Below the pieces are notes generated by a model that was not told the origin of the DNA, did not search any database, and saw only the letters and a program-made list of their open reading frames with translations. DNA of 64,000 nt, from contig NZ_JSEO01000010.1 of the NCBI RefSeq assembly GCF_001624705.1, positions 124,001-188,000 of the forward strand, written 5' to 3'. Shown one piece after another: positions 38,201 through 47,038 of this stretch; position 1 is the stretch's first letter; the number at the start of each line of letters is the position of its first letter. Position numbers and translations under genes: made by a program. The stretch comes from Marinomonas sp. SBI8L (lineage in GTDB: Bacteria; Pseudomonadota; Gammaproteobacteria; Pseudomonadales; Marinomonadaceae).

Positions 38201-39019
38201 TTAGGGCGTTGGAATATCATCACGTTTATGGCGAGTTTTTAAATAGTTAGCCAAGATAGTTTCTTCTGCTTTAGCATTCACTTCACGACCTTCTAAAAAG
38301 TCATCAATCTCATCATAAGTAACACCTAAAGACACCTCGTCTAATAATTGAGGTCTATCATCTTCGAGGTCGGCTGTTGGCGCTTTACCATGAACCGAAG
38401 CAGGTGCACCCAGAGTTTGTGCTAACAACCTAACTTGGCGTTTATTAAGGCCAAACAAAGGTGCAAGGTCACAGGCACCGTCGCCATGCTTGGTATAAAA
38501 GCCTGAGATGTTTTCCGCGCTGTGATCAGTACCAGGTACTAAGCCATTATACATGCCTGCCACTTCATACTGTGCAATCATGCGCATACGTGCTTTAGAG
38601 TTTCCTTTGGTGAAGTCTCGCTTGAAGTCACTCGGCGCTTCCATACCAGCCTCAACCACACTTGCCATCACAGACTCATGAATACCATCTGTACCAGACT
38701 TAATATTAATTGCTAAGGAGATATCTGGTTTAATAAAGCTAAGCGCCAGCTGCGCGTCGTCTTCATCTGCCTGAACACCGTAAGGTAACCTAACAGCAAT
38801 AAACTTATATTCGTCACCCAATTCTTCACAAGCTAACTGGCATAAACGACCGCATAAAGACGAATCAACACCACCACTAATACCTAGCACGAGTACTTTC
38901 ATACCAGATGCTTTAAGTGTGTCTTTAATAAAGTTTACACGTCGACTTATCTCTTGATCCGGATCAATGCTAGGTTGAACACGCATCTCTGCCACTATTT
39001 GCTGCTTTAAGGCTTCCAT
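38201..39019 (-). CDS. nadE: NH3-dependent NAD+ synthetase
   Basis: Last step of NAD synthesis: amidates nicotinic acid adenine dinucleotide with ammonia and ATP. 272 residues, the short ammonia-dependent form without a glutaminase domain. The PP-loop ATP site is GISGGVDSS at 46-54. Further blocks are [22 protein letters not shown]-like residues near 155-175 and [19 protein letters not shown]. Stands alone. Confidence 0.96.
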   Translation of the reverse strand: MEALKQQIVAEMRVQPSIDPDQEISRRVNFIKDTLKASGMKVLVLGISGGVDSSLCGRLCQLACEELGDEYKFIAVRLPYGVQADEDDAQLALSFIKPDISLAINIKSGTDGIHESVMASVVEAGMEAPSDFKRDFTKGNSKARMRMIAQYEVAGMYNGLVPGTDHSAENISGFYTKHGDGACDLAPLFGLNKRQVRLLAQTLGAPASVHGKAPTADLEDDRPQLLDEVSLGVTYDEIDDFLEGREVNAKAEETILANYLKTRHKRDDIPTP

Positions 39020-39285
39020 TAATCTGTCCTGTTCATGGTTAATTCAGATTCTTCAAACTCACTAAAACAAAGCATTTATCGGGCCACACTTATCCACCAG
39101 ATAATCTTTTACTAAAGCTTGTGCTTAGGGAGTGTATGAAAATAATATGACGCTATTTTAAAAGTGATAGTGAATGGGTGCAAACGCCTATTTGTCTGAG
39201 GAAGAACTAAATTCCCCCTTGAGCAAATGCATTAACCCAGATAAAGTGCTCATTCCTTTATTTTATGGTGTTTTGAGTTAAGCCT

Positions 39286-39759
39286 ATGTCTAAAATTATC
39301 CTACTCGTGATCATAGTTGCCCTTGCCTTTTTATGGTTTAACAAGAGCAAGAAAAATAAACAACTGGCCATAGAAAATGCCAGTGCTGGTAGTGCTTTTT
39401 TAGCTGAAAATGCAAAAGACCCAGATGTTGTAACAACAGATTCAGGCCTACAATTTAAAATCTTGCAACAAGGCACAGGTGATGTGCACCCAAATGCCAC
39501 AGACCAAGTAAAAGTGCACTATCATGGCACCTTAGTTGATGGCCGTATTTTTGATAGTTCAGTCGATCGTGGAGAGCCAATTTCATTTGGTTTAAATCAG
39601 GTGATCAAAGGCTGGACTGAAGGGGTACAACTTATGGTCGTTGGTGAAAAGCGTCGCTTATTTATTCCAAGCGAACTTGCCTATGGCCAAAGCTCAGCCG
39701 GTATTATCACACCAGGTTCCACCCTAATTTTTGATGTTGAATTACTTGAAATTAACTAA
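39286..39759 (+). CDS. FKBP-type peptidyl-prolyl isomerase, membrane-anchored
   Basis: 157 residues. An uncleaved-looking N-terminal helix (IILLVIIVALAFLWF) is followed by KSKKNK, which suggests anchoring with the catalytic domain in the periplasm or cytoplasm. Residues 50-157 are a complete FKBP domain: VKVHYHGTLVDGRIFDSSVDRGEP, the FGLNQVIKGWTEG loop, RRLFIPSELAYG and the terminal TLIFDVELLEI. Proline isomerase and chaperone role. Single gene followed by a strong terminator. Confidence 0.92.
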   Translation: MSKIILLVIIVALAFLWFNKSKKNKQLAIENASAGSAFLAENAKDPDVVTTDSGLQFKILQQGTGDVHPNATDQVKVHYHGTLVDGRIFDSSVDRGEPISFGLNQVIKGWTEGVQLMVVGEKRRLFIPSELAYGQSSAGIITPGSTLIFDVELLEIN

Positions 39760-39774
39760 ATAAAGTATCAAGAA

Positions 39775-39808
39775 AAAAGCCATCACTTGATTATAAGTGA
39801 TGGCTTTT
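39775..39808 (+). terminator. Terminator of the FKBP gene
   Basis: Fourteen-bp perfect stem (AAAAGCCATCACTT with AAGTGATGGCTTTT) with a 6-nt loop; flanking A and T tracts allow bidirectional use. Confidence 0.92.
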
Positions 39809-39865
39809 AAGTTTTAATTCTCGTTTTAAATCTTTGGCATTTTTCATACGCCAGCATGGGGCTTA

Positions 39866-40264
39866 TTAGCCATTTATTAATATACCAACAACTTGGAAAT
39901 TGAGTGTCAGTGGATTCAAGCTCTTAGCATTATCAATTGTTACATGCGCTCTGGTATTTGGAGATTGAAAATGTCCCTCTCCTAAACTACTCATACCTAA
40001 CGAACTAAAGCCTGCGATGATATGCCAACTACCTTCTAGCCCAACTGAATCAGAATGAGACTGACATAAAGCTTTAATATCATTTGCAGCTAAAGCGTAA
40101 TCCATTGTTTCCATTGTGATATTTTGCTGGTTGAAGTCATATATGGCCATAGACCAAACTATCTCTGCAATACCATCGTCACTGTCCAGCTTAGTAATTT
40201 CAGCCATCAAATTTGGCTGATCATTTACAATTAAAAGTTCCTTTTTATAGCCTGACACCAACAT
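39866..40264 (-). CDS. Hypothetical protein
   Basis: 132 residues, no signal peptide, mixed alpha/beta character, no motif I recognise. The sequence is rich in Ser/Asn/Asp with two short strands near the end (LNPLTLNFQVVGILING). Codon content resembles its neighbours. It lies just upstream of MITE-like copy 2 (element at 40527) and is convergent with the FKBP gene. Confidence 0.55.
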   Translation of the reverse strand: MLVSGYKKELLIVNDQPNLMAEITKLDSDDGIAEIVWSMAIYDFNQQNITMETMDYALAANDIKALCQSHSDSVGLEGSWHIIAGFSSLGMSSLGEGHFQSPNTRAHVTIDNAKSLNPLTLNFQVVGILING

Positions 40265-40526
40265 ACTTCATTCCTACTAAAAATCTTATCCGCTTATTAA
40301 ACCAGATATAAGCAATAAAAAAACAGAGATAAACCAACAATAAGAAAAATAAATAAGGAAGAGCCATAAATAAACTGCATTAAACCGAAATTCAGAAGAG
40401 TTAGTTCTCAACAGGATGGAGAATTAGACCTCACTTAGCTTAGCCATGGTCCAATGAAACCTTAGTAAAACACACAAATAGACACCTATAATATGCAGCG
40501 TTTAAATTGTTATTGGACCTTATCGC

Positions 40527-40819
40527 TTAAGGAACCTACGAATAACTCCTCCCGCCTCAGCGTGTGAATAAAAACCGCTAGATTTATGGCGAGGAGCGCA
40601 ACTTAATAGTTATTCTATTAATAAGATTCTCAACATAAAGATAGGTTTTTTAGACCACGCCCTTCGGGTCTTTGAAGAATACCTAAACGGCATTTCAGAG
40701 AAAGTAACACCCTGTGTTGTCACTTCTCGAAAGGTACCTACATTACGTCAAAGTAACGCCTTGTGTGACACTTTTCCTGAAAAGACTGAGAAGAGGTGAC
40801 TTAATCGCAGGTTCCTTAA
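40527..40819 (+). repeat. MITE-like element, copy 2 (most complete)
   Basis: 293 bp bounded by TTAAGGAACC and GGTTCCTTAA. The outer ~32 bp form imperfect terminal inverted repeats, about 25 positions matching. Inside are a palindrome (TTAATAG-N5-CTATTAA near 40602), a CCCTTCGGG mini-hairpin and two tandem hairpin units that share AAGTAAC-N-CACTT. There is no ORF. The last bases provide the TAA stop of the binding-protein gene at 40816. Confidence 0.8.
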
Positions 40820-41559
40820 TATTCAGGAAAATAACGAGATAGGATTTTTTGATATTGGCCACTCTCTTTAATAGCCACTAGACTGTCTTTTAACGTTTGA
40901 ATTAACACAGGGTCGCTTTCAGGGTGCATAGCAAGATAGAGCTCCTCAGATAAGTCATCTATCCTAAGTACTCGTTCAATCAGATCAAGATCCAACCCAG
41001 CCTCCTTCACCTGATAAGGAAGAGATGCCTCATCATAAGCAATTAATTCCATGCGTCCATAAATCAGCATACGCACAACAAATTGATCAGCATTTGCGAC
41101 TTCTAAGTGCTTAAAGCCACGGTTTTCCAAATACATTTTTATGGCATCTTCCTGAGACACACCAATTTTATGCGATCTAGCTTCGTCAAATGAATGAATA
41201 TGTAAATCTGTATTCGACTTTAACTTATAAAAAGAGGTTCTATAGGGCGCGATGGTTCCCAACCAAGCAAACATGGATTCACGTTCAGGAATACGAGCAA
41301 TAGAATAAATTAAAGTATTAGGTTCAAGCTGAGCCGTTCTATAAGCTCGCGGCCAAGGAAGGAACTCAATATCAGCATCAAGATTTGCGTGTTCAAGCAC
41401 AGCTAACACCACTTCGCTCGAAACACCTTCTGCCTTGTCTTTAACTTCAAAATTATAAGGCGGGAAATTCTCAGTAACGATTCTTAATTCTAAATGAGGG
41501 TCAGCACGAGCAAAATTGCTCAACAAGATGAGTAAAAGAGATAACAAACGCAAGTGCAT
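40816..41559 (-). CDS. Orphan periplasmic solute-binding protein (SBP family 3)
   Basis: 247 residues: a signal peptide (LLSLLLILLSNFARA, cleavage near 19) followed by an amino-acid-type extracellular solute-binding domain of family 3. Typical stretches are LRIVTENFPPYNF near 25 and ILSRYFPEY at the end. No ABC permease or ATPase is adjacent; such orphans are common in marine gammaproteobacteria and may act as sensors. The stop codon lies inside the end of MITE-like copy 2, so the C-terminus may have been altered by that insertion. Confidence 0.85.
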   Translation of the reverse strand: MHLRLLSLLLILLSNFARADPHLELRIVTENFPPYNFEVKDKAEGVSSEVVLAVLEHANLDADIEFLPWPRAYRTAQLEPNTLIYSIARIPERESMFAWLGTIAPYRTSFYKLKSNTDLHIHSFDEARSHKIGVSQEDAIKMYLENRGFKHLEVANADQFVVRMLIYGRMELIAYDEASLPYQVKEAGLDLDLIERVLRIDDLSEELYLAMHPESDPVLIQTLKDSLVAIKESGQYQKILSRYFPEY

Positions 41560-41710
41560 GTAATTTAGCCCCTCTCAAAAACTGTCGATGCTCTCCTCAC
41601 ACCTTTAGCCTAGTTGTGTCATTTAAATAATGCGATCCCTAGCATTAGTACACTTTATCAAAGTGCCATTCTGCCCTAACTAATCAAGTTTTCATATGTT
41701 GTTAGCATAG

Positions 41711-41743
41711 CGGAGAAGCACAACCTTTGCTCTTGCTTCTCCG
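41711..41743. other. Stem-loop in the 41560-41829 gap
   Basis: A perfect 10-bp stem (CGGAGAAGCA with TGCTTCTCCG, 13-nt loop) without a T-run, about 90 bp beyond the stop of the DUF1203 gene. A smaller GGGTA/TACCC hairpin lies near 41790. These are probably weak terminators of the two minus-strand genes; nothing else is seen in this gap. Confidence 0.4.
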
Positions 41744-41829
41744 TAATAAGCAGCCCCTCATACACAATTCATCTAGCTATTTAAGGGTAAAAAATACCCA
41801 ACTCAAATTCAAAAAGCTCTACTCCCCTT

Positions 41830-42309
41830 TTAACGACAAAGCTCCGCCCTAAGGCTAAAGCATCCAAAAGCCGCATATCTCGCAATGACAAAAGCCACTC
41901 GCTCATGTGAGAGATAATCAACCAGATCGGCTTCAGCTTCTTCTAAGCAAGTTAACTTGGCATCTAGTATTCGCTCATCTTTAGAGTAGGCTTTTAGAAC
42001 AAATGGGCCAGAAAAATAACCTACCTTATCATCATTCAAATTTGATAGGGTCAAATCTCCAGTGTCTTCATTACTCGCATTCGCTAGTACAAATATTGGC
42101 CCATATTCCTTATAAGGACCCGATACATTAAAAGGACAATAACTTGCTAAAATTAACTTCTCTCCAGCTTTAGCACGCCTAAATACATCTCGACATGGCT
42201 CGCCACCAGAAGCCGTTATTATCTCAACCGCTTGGTTTTGATCATCCAACCCTTCAACCCTAACTTTATCTAAAAACTCAGGCTTAATTGGTTTTATTTG
42301 ATACTTCAT
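41830..42309 (-). CDS. DUF1203 family protein
   Basis: 159 residues. The pattern VRVEGLDDQNQAVE, then GGEPCRDVFRRAKAGEKLILASYCPF, then GPYKEYGPIFVLAN is the DUF1203 signature (GLDD, PCR, Y.PF, GPYxExGPIF). The function of the family is unknown. The frame extends 11 codons upstream, but ATG 42309 gives the normal DUF1203 start. A ~290-bp AT-rich gap without recognisable features follows on the upstream side. Confidence 0.85.
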   Translation of the reverse strand: MKYQIKPIKPEFLDKVRVEGLDDQNQAVEIITASGGEPCRDVFRRAKAGEKLILASYCPFNVSGPYKEYGPIFVLANASNEDTGDLTLSNLNDDKVGYFSGPFVLKAYSKDERILDAKLTCLEEAEADLVDYLSHERVAFVIARYAAFGCFSLRAELCR

Positions 42310-42631
42310 CTTTAACCACTCATCGTTGTTACTATCATTCAAACAAATAAGTGATCATTAATAACTGAGTCTTTAAGGCAAAACATCCAGATATTGTTTT
42401 TGTATTTTAGAAGCAAAATTTGACTTTATTTGACCACATAAAACTATAAATTTTGAATTTTTTGATATAAGCAGTAAGGATAGAGAGATAGTTTTGTCAT
42501 TATTTTGATTGATAACAATTTAATTTATTAATAATCTCTTTTGCCAATTAAGAGTGAGTGATGAATGACAGCATTTTTGTCTCACTCTCTCCTAAATTGA
42601 TTGTTAATTTTTTAAAGGATGTTTTTCAAGG

Positions 42632-44428
42632 ATGAGAAAAGCCATATTCATTGCTATGACTTTTATACTAACTGCTTGTGGAGGCAGCTCAGAAACAAAT
42701 AATAATGTTTCAGGATCGAACTTCACCTTAGGCTTCTCTTCCATTAAAAGTTTTGACTTTAGCTGGCAAGTTCAAAGTGGAGCAACTCACTACAAGCTAT
42801 TAGAAAATAAAGACTCTAACTCTGGCTTTATCCAAGTAGGTACTGACATTTCAAGCAATACACTAAGCTATAGCCACTTAGTACCACTCTATTCAAGAAT
42901 AAATGCCCAATATATTTTACAAAGTTGTAACGCAAGTGAGTGTATTGATTCTGACACACTATCGGTTAATAACGCCTTAACTGACAGCATTGGTTATGTA
43001 AAAGCAAGCAATACTGATATCGACGACAATTTTGGCAAAAGCTTATCTCTATCAGGTGATGGGCTGACATTAGCTGTTGGGGCTTATGCAGAAAATAGTA
43101 GCAGCACAGATATAAATGGAGACCAGACTGATAATACGTCAAACAACGCTGGAGCCGTCTATATCTTTGATAAAAGTTCATCTGGCAATTGGACTCAACA
43201 CACTTATTTAAAAGCCAGTAACGCTGAAGCAGGAGATTTTTTTGGTTTTAGTGTAAGCCTAACAAGTGACGGTAATACACTCGCTGTTGGCGCCGTTTTA
43301 GAAGATAGCAGTTCAACAGGCATAAATAGCGACCAAATAAATAATGCCGCTATAGATTCAGGTGCCGTCTATCTTTACTCACGGGATAATAACAACGTAT
43401 GGAGCCAACAAGCTTATATAAAAGCCAGCAATACAGACAGTGAAGACTATTTTGGTGAGAACCTTAAACTGTCTTCTGATGGAAGTACGTTAACTGTTAG
43501 TGCCTCTTCCGAAGACAGCAGTTCAACAGGTATTAATAATATACAAACCGATAATACAAGCTCTGATTCTGGCGCTGTTTTTGTCTTTACACGTGACTCA
43601 AATGATAACTGGAATCAGCAAGCTTACATAAAATCAAGCAACACTGGCTCAGGTGATTTATTTGGGAGCAGTGTGTCACTATCTAGCGACGGGGACTTAC
43701 TAGCTGTTGGGGCTTTAGACGAAGACAGTGGTTCAACAGGCATTAATGGCGACCAAATGGATAATTCTACAGATGGATCAGGTGCCGTTTATATTTTCTC
43801 AAGAGATACTAATGCCTTATGGACACAACAAGCATATTTAAAAGCAAGCTTTAAAGATAGAATCAACCTCTTTGGAGATCATTTAGCACTTTCAGCAGAT
43901 GCTAGTACACTCGCGGTTAGCTCACCTTATGAAGATAGTGATTCAATAGGCGTTAATGGTGACCAAACGAATAAAAATGCACTTTACTCTGGTGCTGTCT
44001 ATATTTTCGCAAAGGACATGAGTAATAACTGGGAACAAGAAGCCTATATAAAAGCCAGTAACACCCAAGCTGACGATCAATTTGGTTATCACCTAGACAT
44101 TTCTTCAGATGGAAATATTTTAGCTGTCTCGGCTATCAGTGAAAGCGGCAATACAGATGGGTTAAATGGAGATCAAAATGATAACTCTCAGAACAAGTCT
44201 GGTGCGGTTTATACCTTTGTGCGAAATGGCACTGTTTGGAGTCAACAAGCTTATTTAAAAGCAAGCAATACAGATAAAGATGACAAGTTTGGAGAAGCTG
44301 TCTCTCTAGCAGCAGATGGATCAATTTTAGCTGTCGGAGCCTATTTAGAAGACAGTAATGCGATAGGCATTAATGGAGACAAAACAAAAAACAATGCCAG
44401 TGCCTCTGGTGCAGTATACTTATACTAA
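42632..44428 (+). CDS. Lipoprotein with seven FG-GAP repeats (beta-propeller)
   Basis: 598 residues. Signal peptide with lipobox LTAC (lipidated cysteine at 16), a fibronectin-like segment at about 30-110, then seven repeats of about 68 residues. Each repeat has the plan Y[LVI]KASNTxxxDxFGxxLSLSxDGxTLAVGA, EDSSSTGINGDQ, SGAVYIF, W; they start near residues 122, 190, 261, 331, 401, 471 and 538. Seven units are what a closed integrin-like propeller needs. The calcium-type DxDxDG-like loops (NGDQTDN) recur. Probably an outer-membrane surface or adhesion protein. The repeats are visible at DNA level as ~205-bp imperfect tandem units. Confidence 0.88.
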   Translation: MRKAIFIAMTFILTACGGSSETNNNVSGSNFTLGFSSIKSFDFSWQVQSGATHYKLLENKDSNSGFIQVGTDISSNTLSYSHLVPLYSRINAQYILQSCNASECIDSDTLSVNNALTDSIGYVKASNTDIDDNFGKSLSLSGDGLTLAVGAYAENSSSTDINGDQTDNTSNNAGAVYIFDKSSSGNWTQHTYLKASNAEAGDFFGFSVSLTSDGNTLAVGAVLEDSSSTGINSDQINNAAIDSGAVYLYSRDNNNVWSQQAYIKASNTDSEDYFGENLKLSSDGSTLTVSASSEDSSSTGINNIQTDNTSSDSGAVFVFTRDSNDNWNQQAYIKSSNTGSGDLFGSSVSLSSDGDLLAVGALDEDSGSTGINGDQMDNSTDGSGAVYIFSRDTNALWTQQAYLKASFKDRINLFGDHLALSADASTLAVSSPYEDSDSIGVNGDQTNKNALYSGAVYIFAKDMSNNWEQEAYIKASNTQADDQFGYHLDISSDGNILAVSAISESGNTDGLNGDQNDNSQNKSGAVYTFVRNGTVWSQQAYLKASNTDKDDKFGEAVSLAADGSILAVGAYLEDSNAIGINGDKTKNNASASGAVYLY

Positions 44429-44509
44429 AGAGGTAAAATTAATCCGAAATTAGTGAAGGTAAACTCACTCTAAAAGCTTTCTTAATCGTGTTATTTACAT
44501 AACCTTCAC

Positions 44510-44643
44510 TAGGACTAACTTATCAAAACGAGAAGATTAGGGAGAACCTTATCAATTGAATAAGGATTAAGTTTCGACCCAATCCATAAATCTAGAGACA
44601 TTTCCACACACTGAGGCGGGAGGACTTATTCGCAGCGTCCTTA
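44510..44643 (-). repeat. MITE-like element, truncated copy 3
   Basis: On the minus strand, about 130 bp match the left part of copy 2: the terminal block GCGAATAAGTCCTCCCGCCT, then CTAGATTTATGG and a hairpin where CCTTAT pairs with ATAAGG. This hairpin differs in sequence from the TTAATAG/CTATTAA stem of copy 2 but keeps the pairing. The right half is missing. It occupies the gap between the propeller lipoprotein and the GT25 gene. Confidence 0.65.
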
Positions 44644-44693
44644 GTCCTATGTCACTAAAAATGTGATAGAGCCTAAAAATTAAAGAAAACCTG

Positions 44694-45452
44694 TTACACC
44701 CAACCTAAAATTCTATCTTTAATCTTAGCTCTAAAACTTGCTCTCACCTTATTGATAAGAGGCATGACATAAAACAAAACAAACTCATTCACTAAAAAGT
44801 GTTTAGTACTTTTTCTCAAAGACAAGTCACTTTCAAACCGACCTGTCTTAGAGCCTTGCCAAACTAAAGGCTTAACAGACCAAAAGATATTTAGTTCGAC
44901 TTGCTCCCAACAGGCAGTCACAAATGCGTCCGCTGGATAATTAAAGGCTTCTTGTCGAGCCAAATAACCTTCTATCACACCACAAAGTTTTTCCGCCGCT
45001 AAAGGGCTCACCAAATAACCCGCCGCCCTTTTTGTGCCTTTCATTTTCACTAAGGTTTTATTTAAATACCAAATCGGCACATCATAGCTGCAATATTCAA
45101 TATTGATGTAATAATTATCTTCTCCATCCAATGCGTTTAATAAGGTTTTACAATCACGCACAATCGAGGATTTAAAAGCGGCATCATCCTCAAGCACTAA
45201 ACCATGAGTATCGCTATTCGAGATTCTTTTCAGCGCATCATAATGCTTCCAAAAGCAAGATTTCTCCGCTTTATTCCGAGATAAATGCAAATTATTAAAT
45301 GGGGTATAACAACCATGATTAAAGTCTTTTGCAGGAAATGAATCGACCCAACTTAAATTATATTCATCTTCGATTTCACAGAGCTGCCTTTGAATATTAA
45401 GCATTCGGTTTTCATACTTATCGAGGCGTTCATGGATACAATAAATATTCAT
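44694..45452 (-). CDS. Glycosyltransferase family 25 (LOS/LPS type)
   Basis: 252 residues. The N-terminus MNIYCIHERLDKYENRMLNIQ and the acidic LVLEDDAAF motif (near 92-100), the metal/nucleotide-sugar site, mark a GT25 enzyme, which usually adds galactose or a related sugar to lipooligosaccharide. A TTG start 21 bp upstream is possible but the ATG at 45452 gives the family N-terminus. It lies 34 bp downstream of the GT90 gene on the same strand, so both likely modify the same surface glycan. Confidence 0.82.
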   Translation of the reverse strand: MNIYCIHERLDKYENRMLNIQRQLCEIEDEYNLSWVDSFPAKDFNHGCYTPFNNLHLSRNKAEKSCFWKHYDALKRISNSDTHGLVLEDDAAFKSSIVRDCKTLLNALDGEDNYYINIEYCSYDVPIWYLNKTLVKMKGTKRAAGYLVSPLAAEKLCGVIEGYLARQEAFNYPADAFVTACWEQVELNIFWSVKPLVWQGSKTGRFESDLSLRKSTKHFLVNEFVLFYVMPLINKVRASFRAKIKDRILGWV

Positions 45453-45486
45453 AAAATTAAAACCTAATATCAATTTTGACTCAGCA

Positions 45487-46473
45487 CTAAAGCTGGCCAG
45501 ATAATTCGAAATAGCGCTGTAAAAGTAAAATAGAAATAGCGTCTTCCACTTTAGGGTTTTGAAACTGCGCTATAAATTGATGGGCATTTTTTATGATCAT
45601 TTCAGCCTGCTCAGGATGAGCAAGGTAGTAATCCATTTTTTCATCAAGATCTGAATAGTCTTCTTTAAGCTCCACATAATGCACGCCAGAAACTAACGTA
45701 CCTTCCATAAACCAGGTTTCAAATTTAGGCTTAACCATGAAGCAAAGAGAGTTAGAGGACATGCTCCATTTCAAGCTAGTCGCAACATCATTGCCCTCTA
45801 TAGATAGAATGAACTTATATTGCAGCTGTTCATCAATGGTTAATTTTTCTTTCTGCCAAACCACATCCTCGGTTGGTTTATTAGTTTGCCCAATCTCGCA
45901 TCTAGGATGATCATGAAACGCCCTCATAAACTCTCTACGATGCTCTTGATAAGCGGCACCGCGCCAAACTAGCATGTCTTTTTTCTGGCGAAATGAGTAG
46001 GGATCATCAACAAACTGGAAATGCCTATGCTTATCTAGATTCATCAAAATGGCATGCTTATTATCCCCTTCAATAGGCCTAGCTTTAACGATATAAGGAT
46101 AATCTTCTAAATACGTCTCATCGCCAAACCTATGATTAAACTTCAGATCACTCGAAAAATAATAAAGGTACTGCTTTAGGTCGTAATAATAAGCGCTCGG
46201 TTTTTCTTTTTTGAAATCACCAATCAACTTAGCATTATCAGGAGTAATAAAAGGTGTATTTTGTTTTAGATAATAACGAATACGCCTTTCAACCGTCTGA
46301 GTATTAGCATCACTTATTGCCATTAAACGCTTCTTTCTTTTTTTAAAGAAGTAGCAAGGAATGGATAGCCTTATAAAAGCCCCAGTATAAAACATCAGTT
46401 TAGATGTTTTATTATAAGAAGATGAAAAAAACATAAGTACCCAGAGAATAAATTTTATTGAAGCAGAATTCAT
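45487..46473 (-). CDS. Glycosyltransferase family 90 (CAP10/LPS-modifying type)
   Basis: 328 residues. A short hydrophobic N-terminus (FILWVLMFFSSS) precedes a GT90 domain with MLVWRGAAYQEHRREFM near 180, the KFILSIEGNDVATSLKW block and a FMEGTLVSGVHYVELKEDYSDL segment, all typical of CAP10/LpsA-like xylosyl- or glucosyltransferases. The frame opens at ATG 46500, but the ATG at 46473 has AGGTGG 8 nt upstream and is preferred. First gene of a GT90-GT25 pair. The following 0.5 kb upstream is very AT-rich, which hints at acquisition by transfer. Confidence 0.85.
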   Translation of the reverse strand: MNSASIKFILWVLMFFSSSYNKTSKLMFYTGAFIRLSIPCYFFKKRKKRLMAISDANTQTVERRIRYYLKQNTPFITPDNAKLIGDFKKEKPSAYYYDLKQYLYYFSSDLKFNHRFGDETYLEDYPYIVKARPIEGDNKHAILMNLDKHRHFQFVDDPYSFRQKKDMLVWRGAAYQEHRREFMRAFHDHPRCEIGQTNKPTEDVVWQKEKLTIDEQLQYKFILSIEGNDVATSLKWSMSSNSLCFMVKPKFETWFMEGTLVSGVHYVELKEDYSDLDEKMDYYLAHPEQAEMIIKNAHQFIAQFQNPKVEDAISILLLQRYFELSGQL

Positions 46474-46500
46474 TTCAAAACCACCTGGATAACTTAACAT

Positions 46501-47038
46501 ACTGATTTTAAATAATTTTATTAAAAAAATGTAATCTAAAAAGAAAACAGAATACTTAACTAAACAATAAACAATGAGCCAATTAAGATATAACCCATTG
46601 AAAAATAAAGATTTTATAAAATATCTTCATCAAAATCGAACATTAACTTTTTTTAATGTTAAGGTAAGATTAAATTTTTGTAATCTTTATAAAGCTAAAA
46701 ATTAAGAATTAGCTTTATAATATTCAATTCGTTTATATTCATATTATTTTTTAATAAAAAATAAGCTATTAATGGATAGTGAATATTTTATATAAAAAGA
46801 TAGTAAGTAACTTATATAAAAAGATAAAAAAGCTAATTAGAAGTAATTAGGACCGATTAGCTATAACGGTTCACACTCGAGACTTTCGGAAAGTCTCTGA
46901 TACGGGTACAAAAAATCACACCTAAAGATGCGTAAACAATCTCAATTAGGAAACTATATTCTAAAGTAATAAAGCAAACCTATTTAGCTTGTCTATACTA
47001 AGCTCTAGACAAGCATATATTCACCTGATGGGAGACTA
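46501..47038. other. AT-rich intergenic region with two adjacent hairpins
   Basis: 538 bp between divergent genes. The first 350 bp are very A+T rich and contain no frame worth calling. At 46852-46870 an ACCG/CGGT stem and at 46879-46897 a perfect 8-bp stem (GAGACTTT with AAAGTCTC, CGG loop) lie side by side, followed by ATACGGGTAC and an A-run. They could belong to the 5' leader of the binding-protein gene at 47039. Not a riboswitch class I recognise. Confidence 0.35.

Noticed and set aside
42990-44425. CRISPR or satellite array suggested by regular repeats
   Set aside because: The repeats are ~205-bp coding units of one continuous reading frame (FG-GAP blades), not short repeats with spacers.
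46850-46910. c-di-GMP (GEMM) riboswitch
   Set aside because: The conserved GNRA loop/receptor pattern and the CACGCACAGGGCAAACC-type core are missing.
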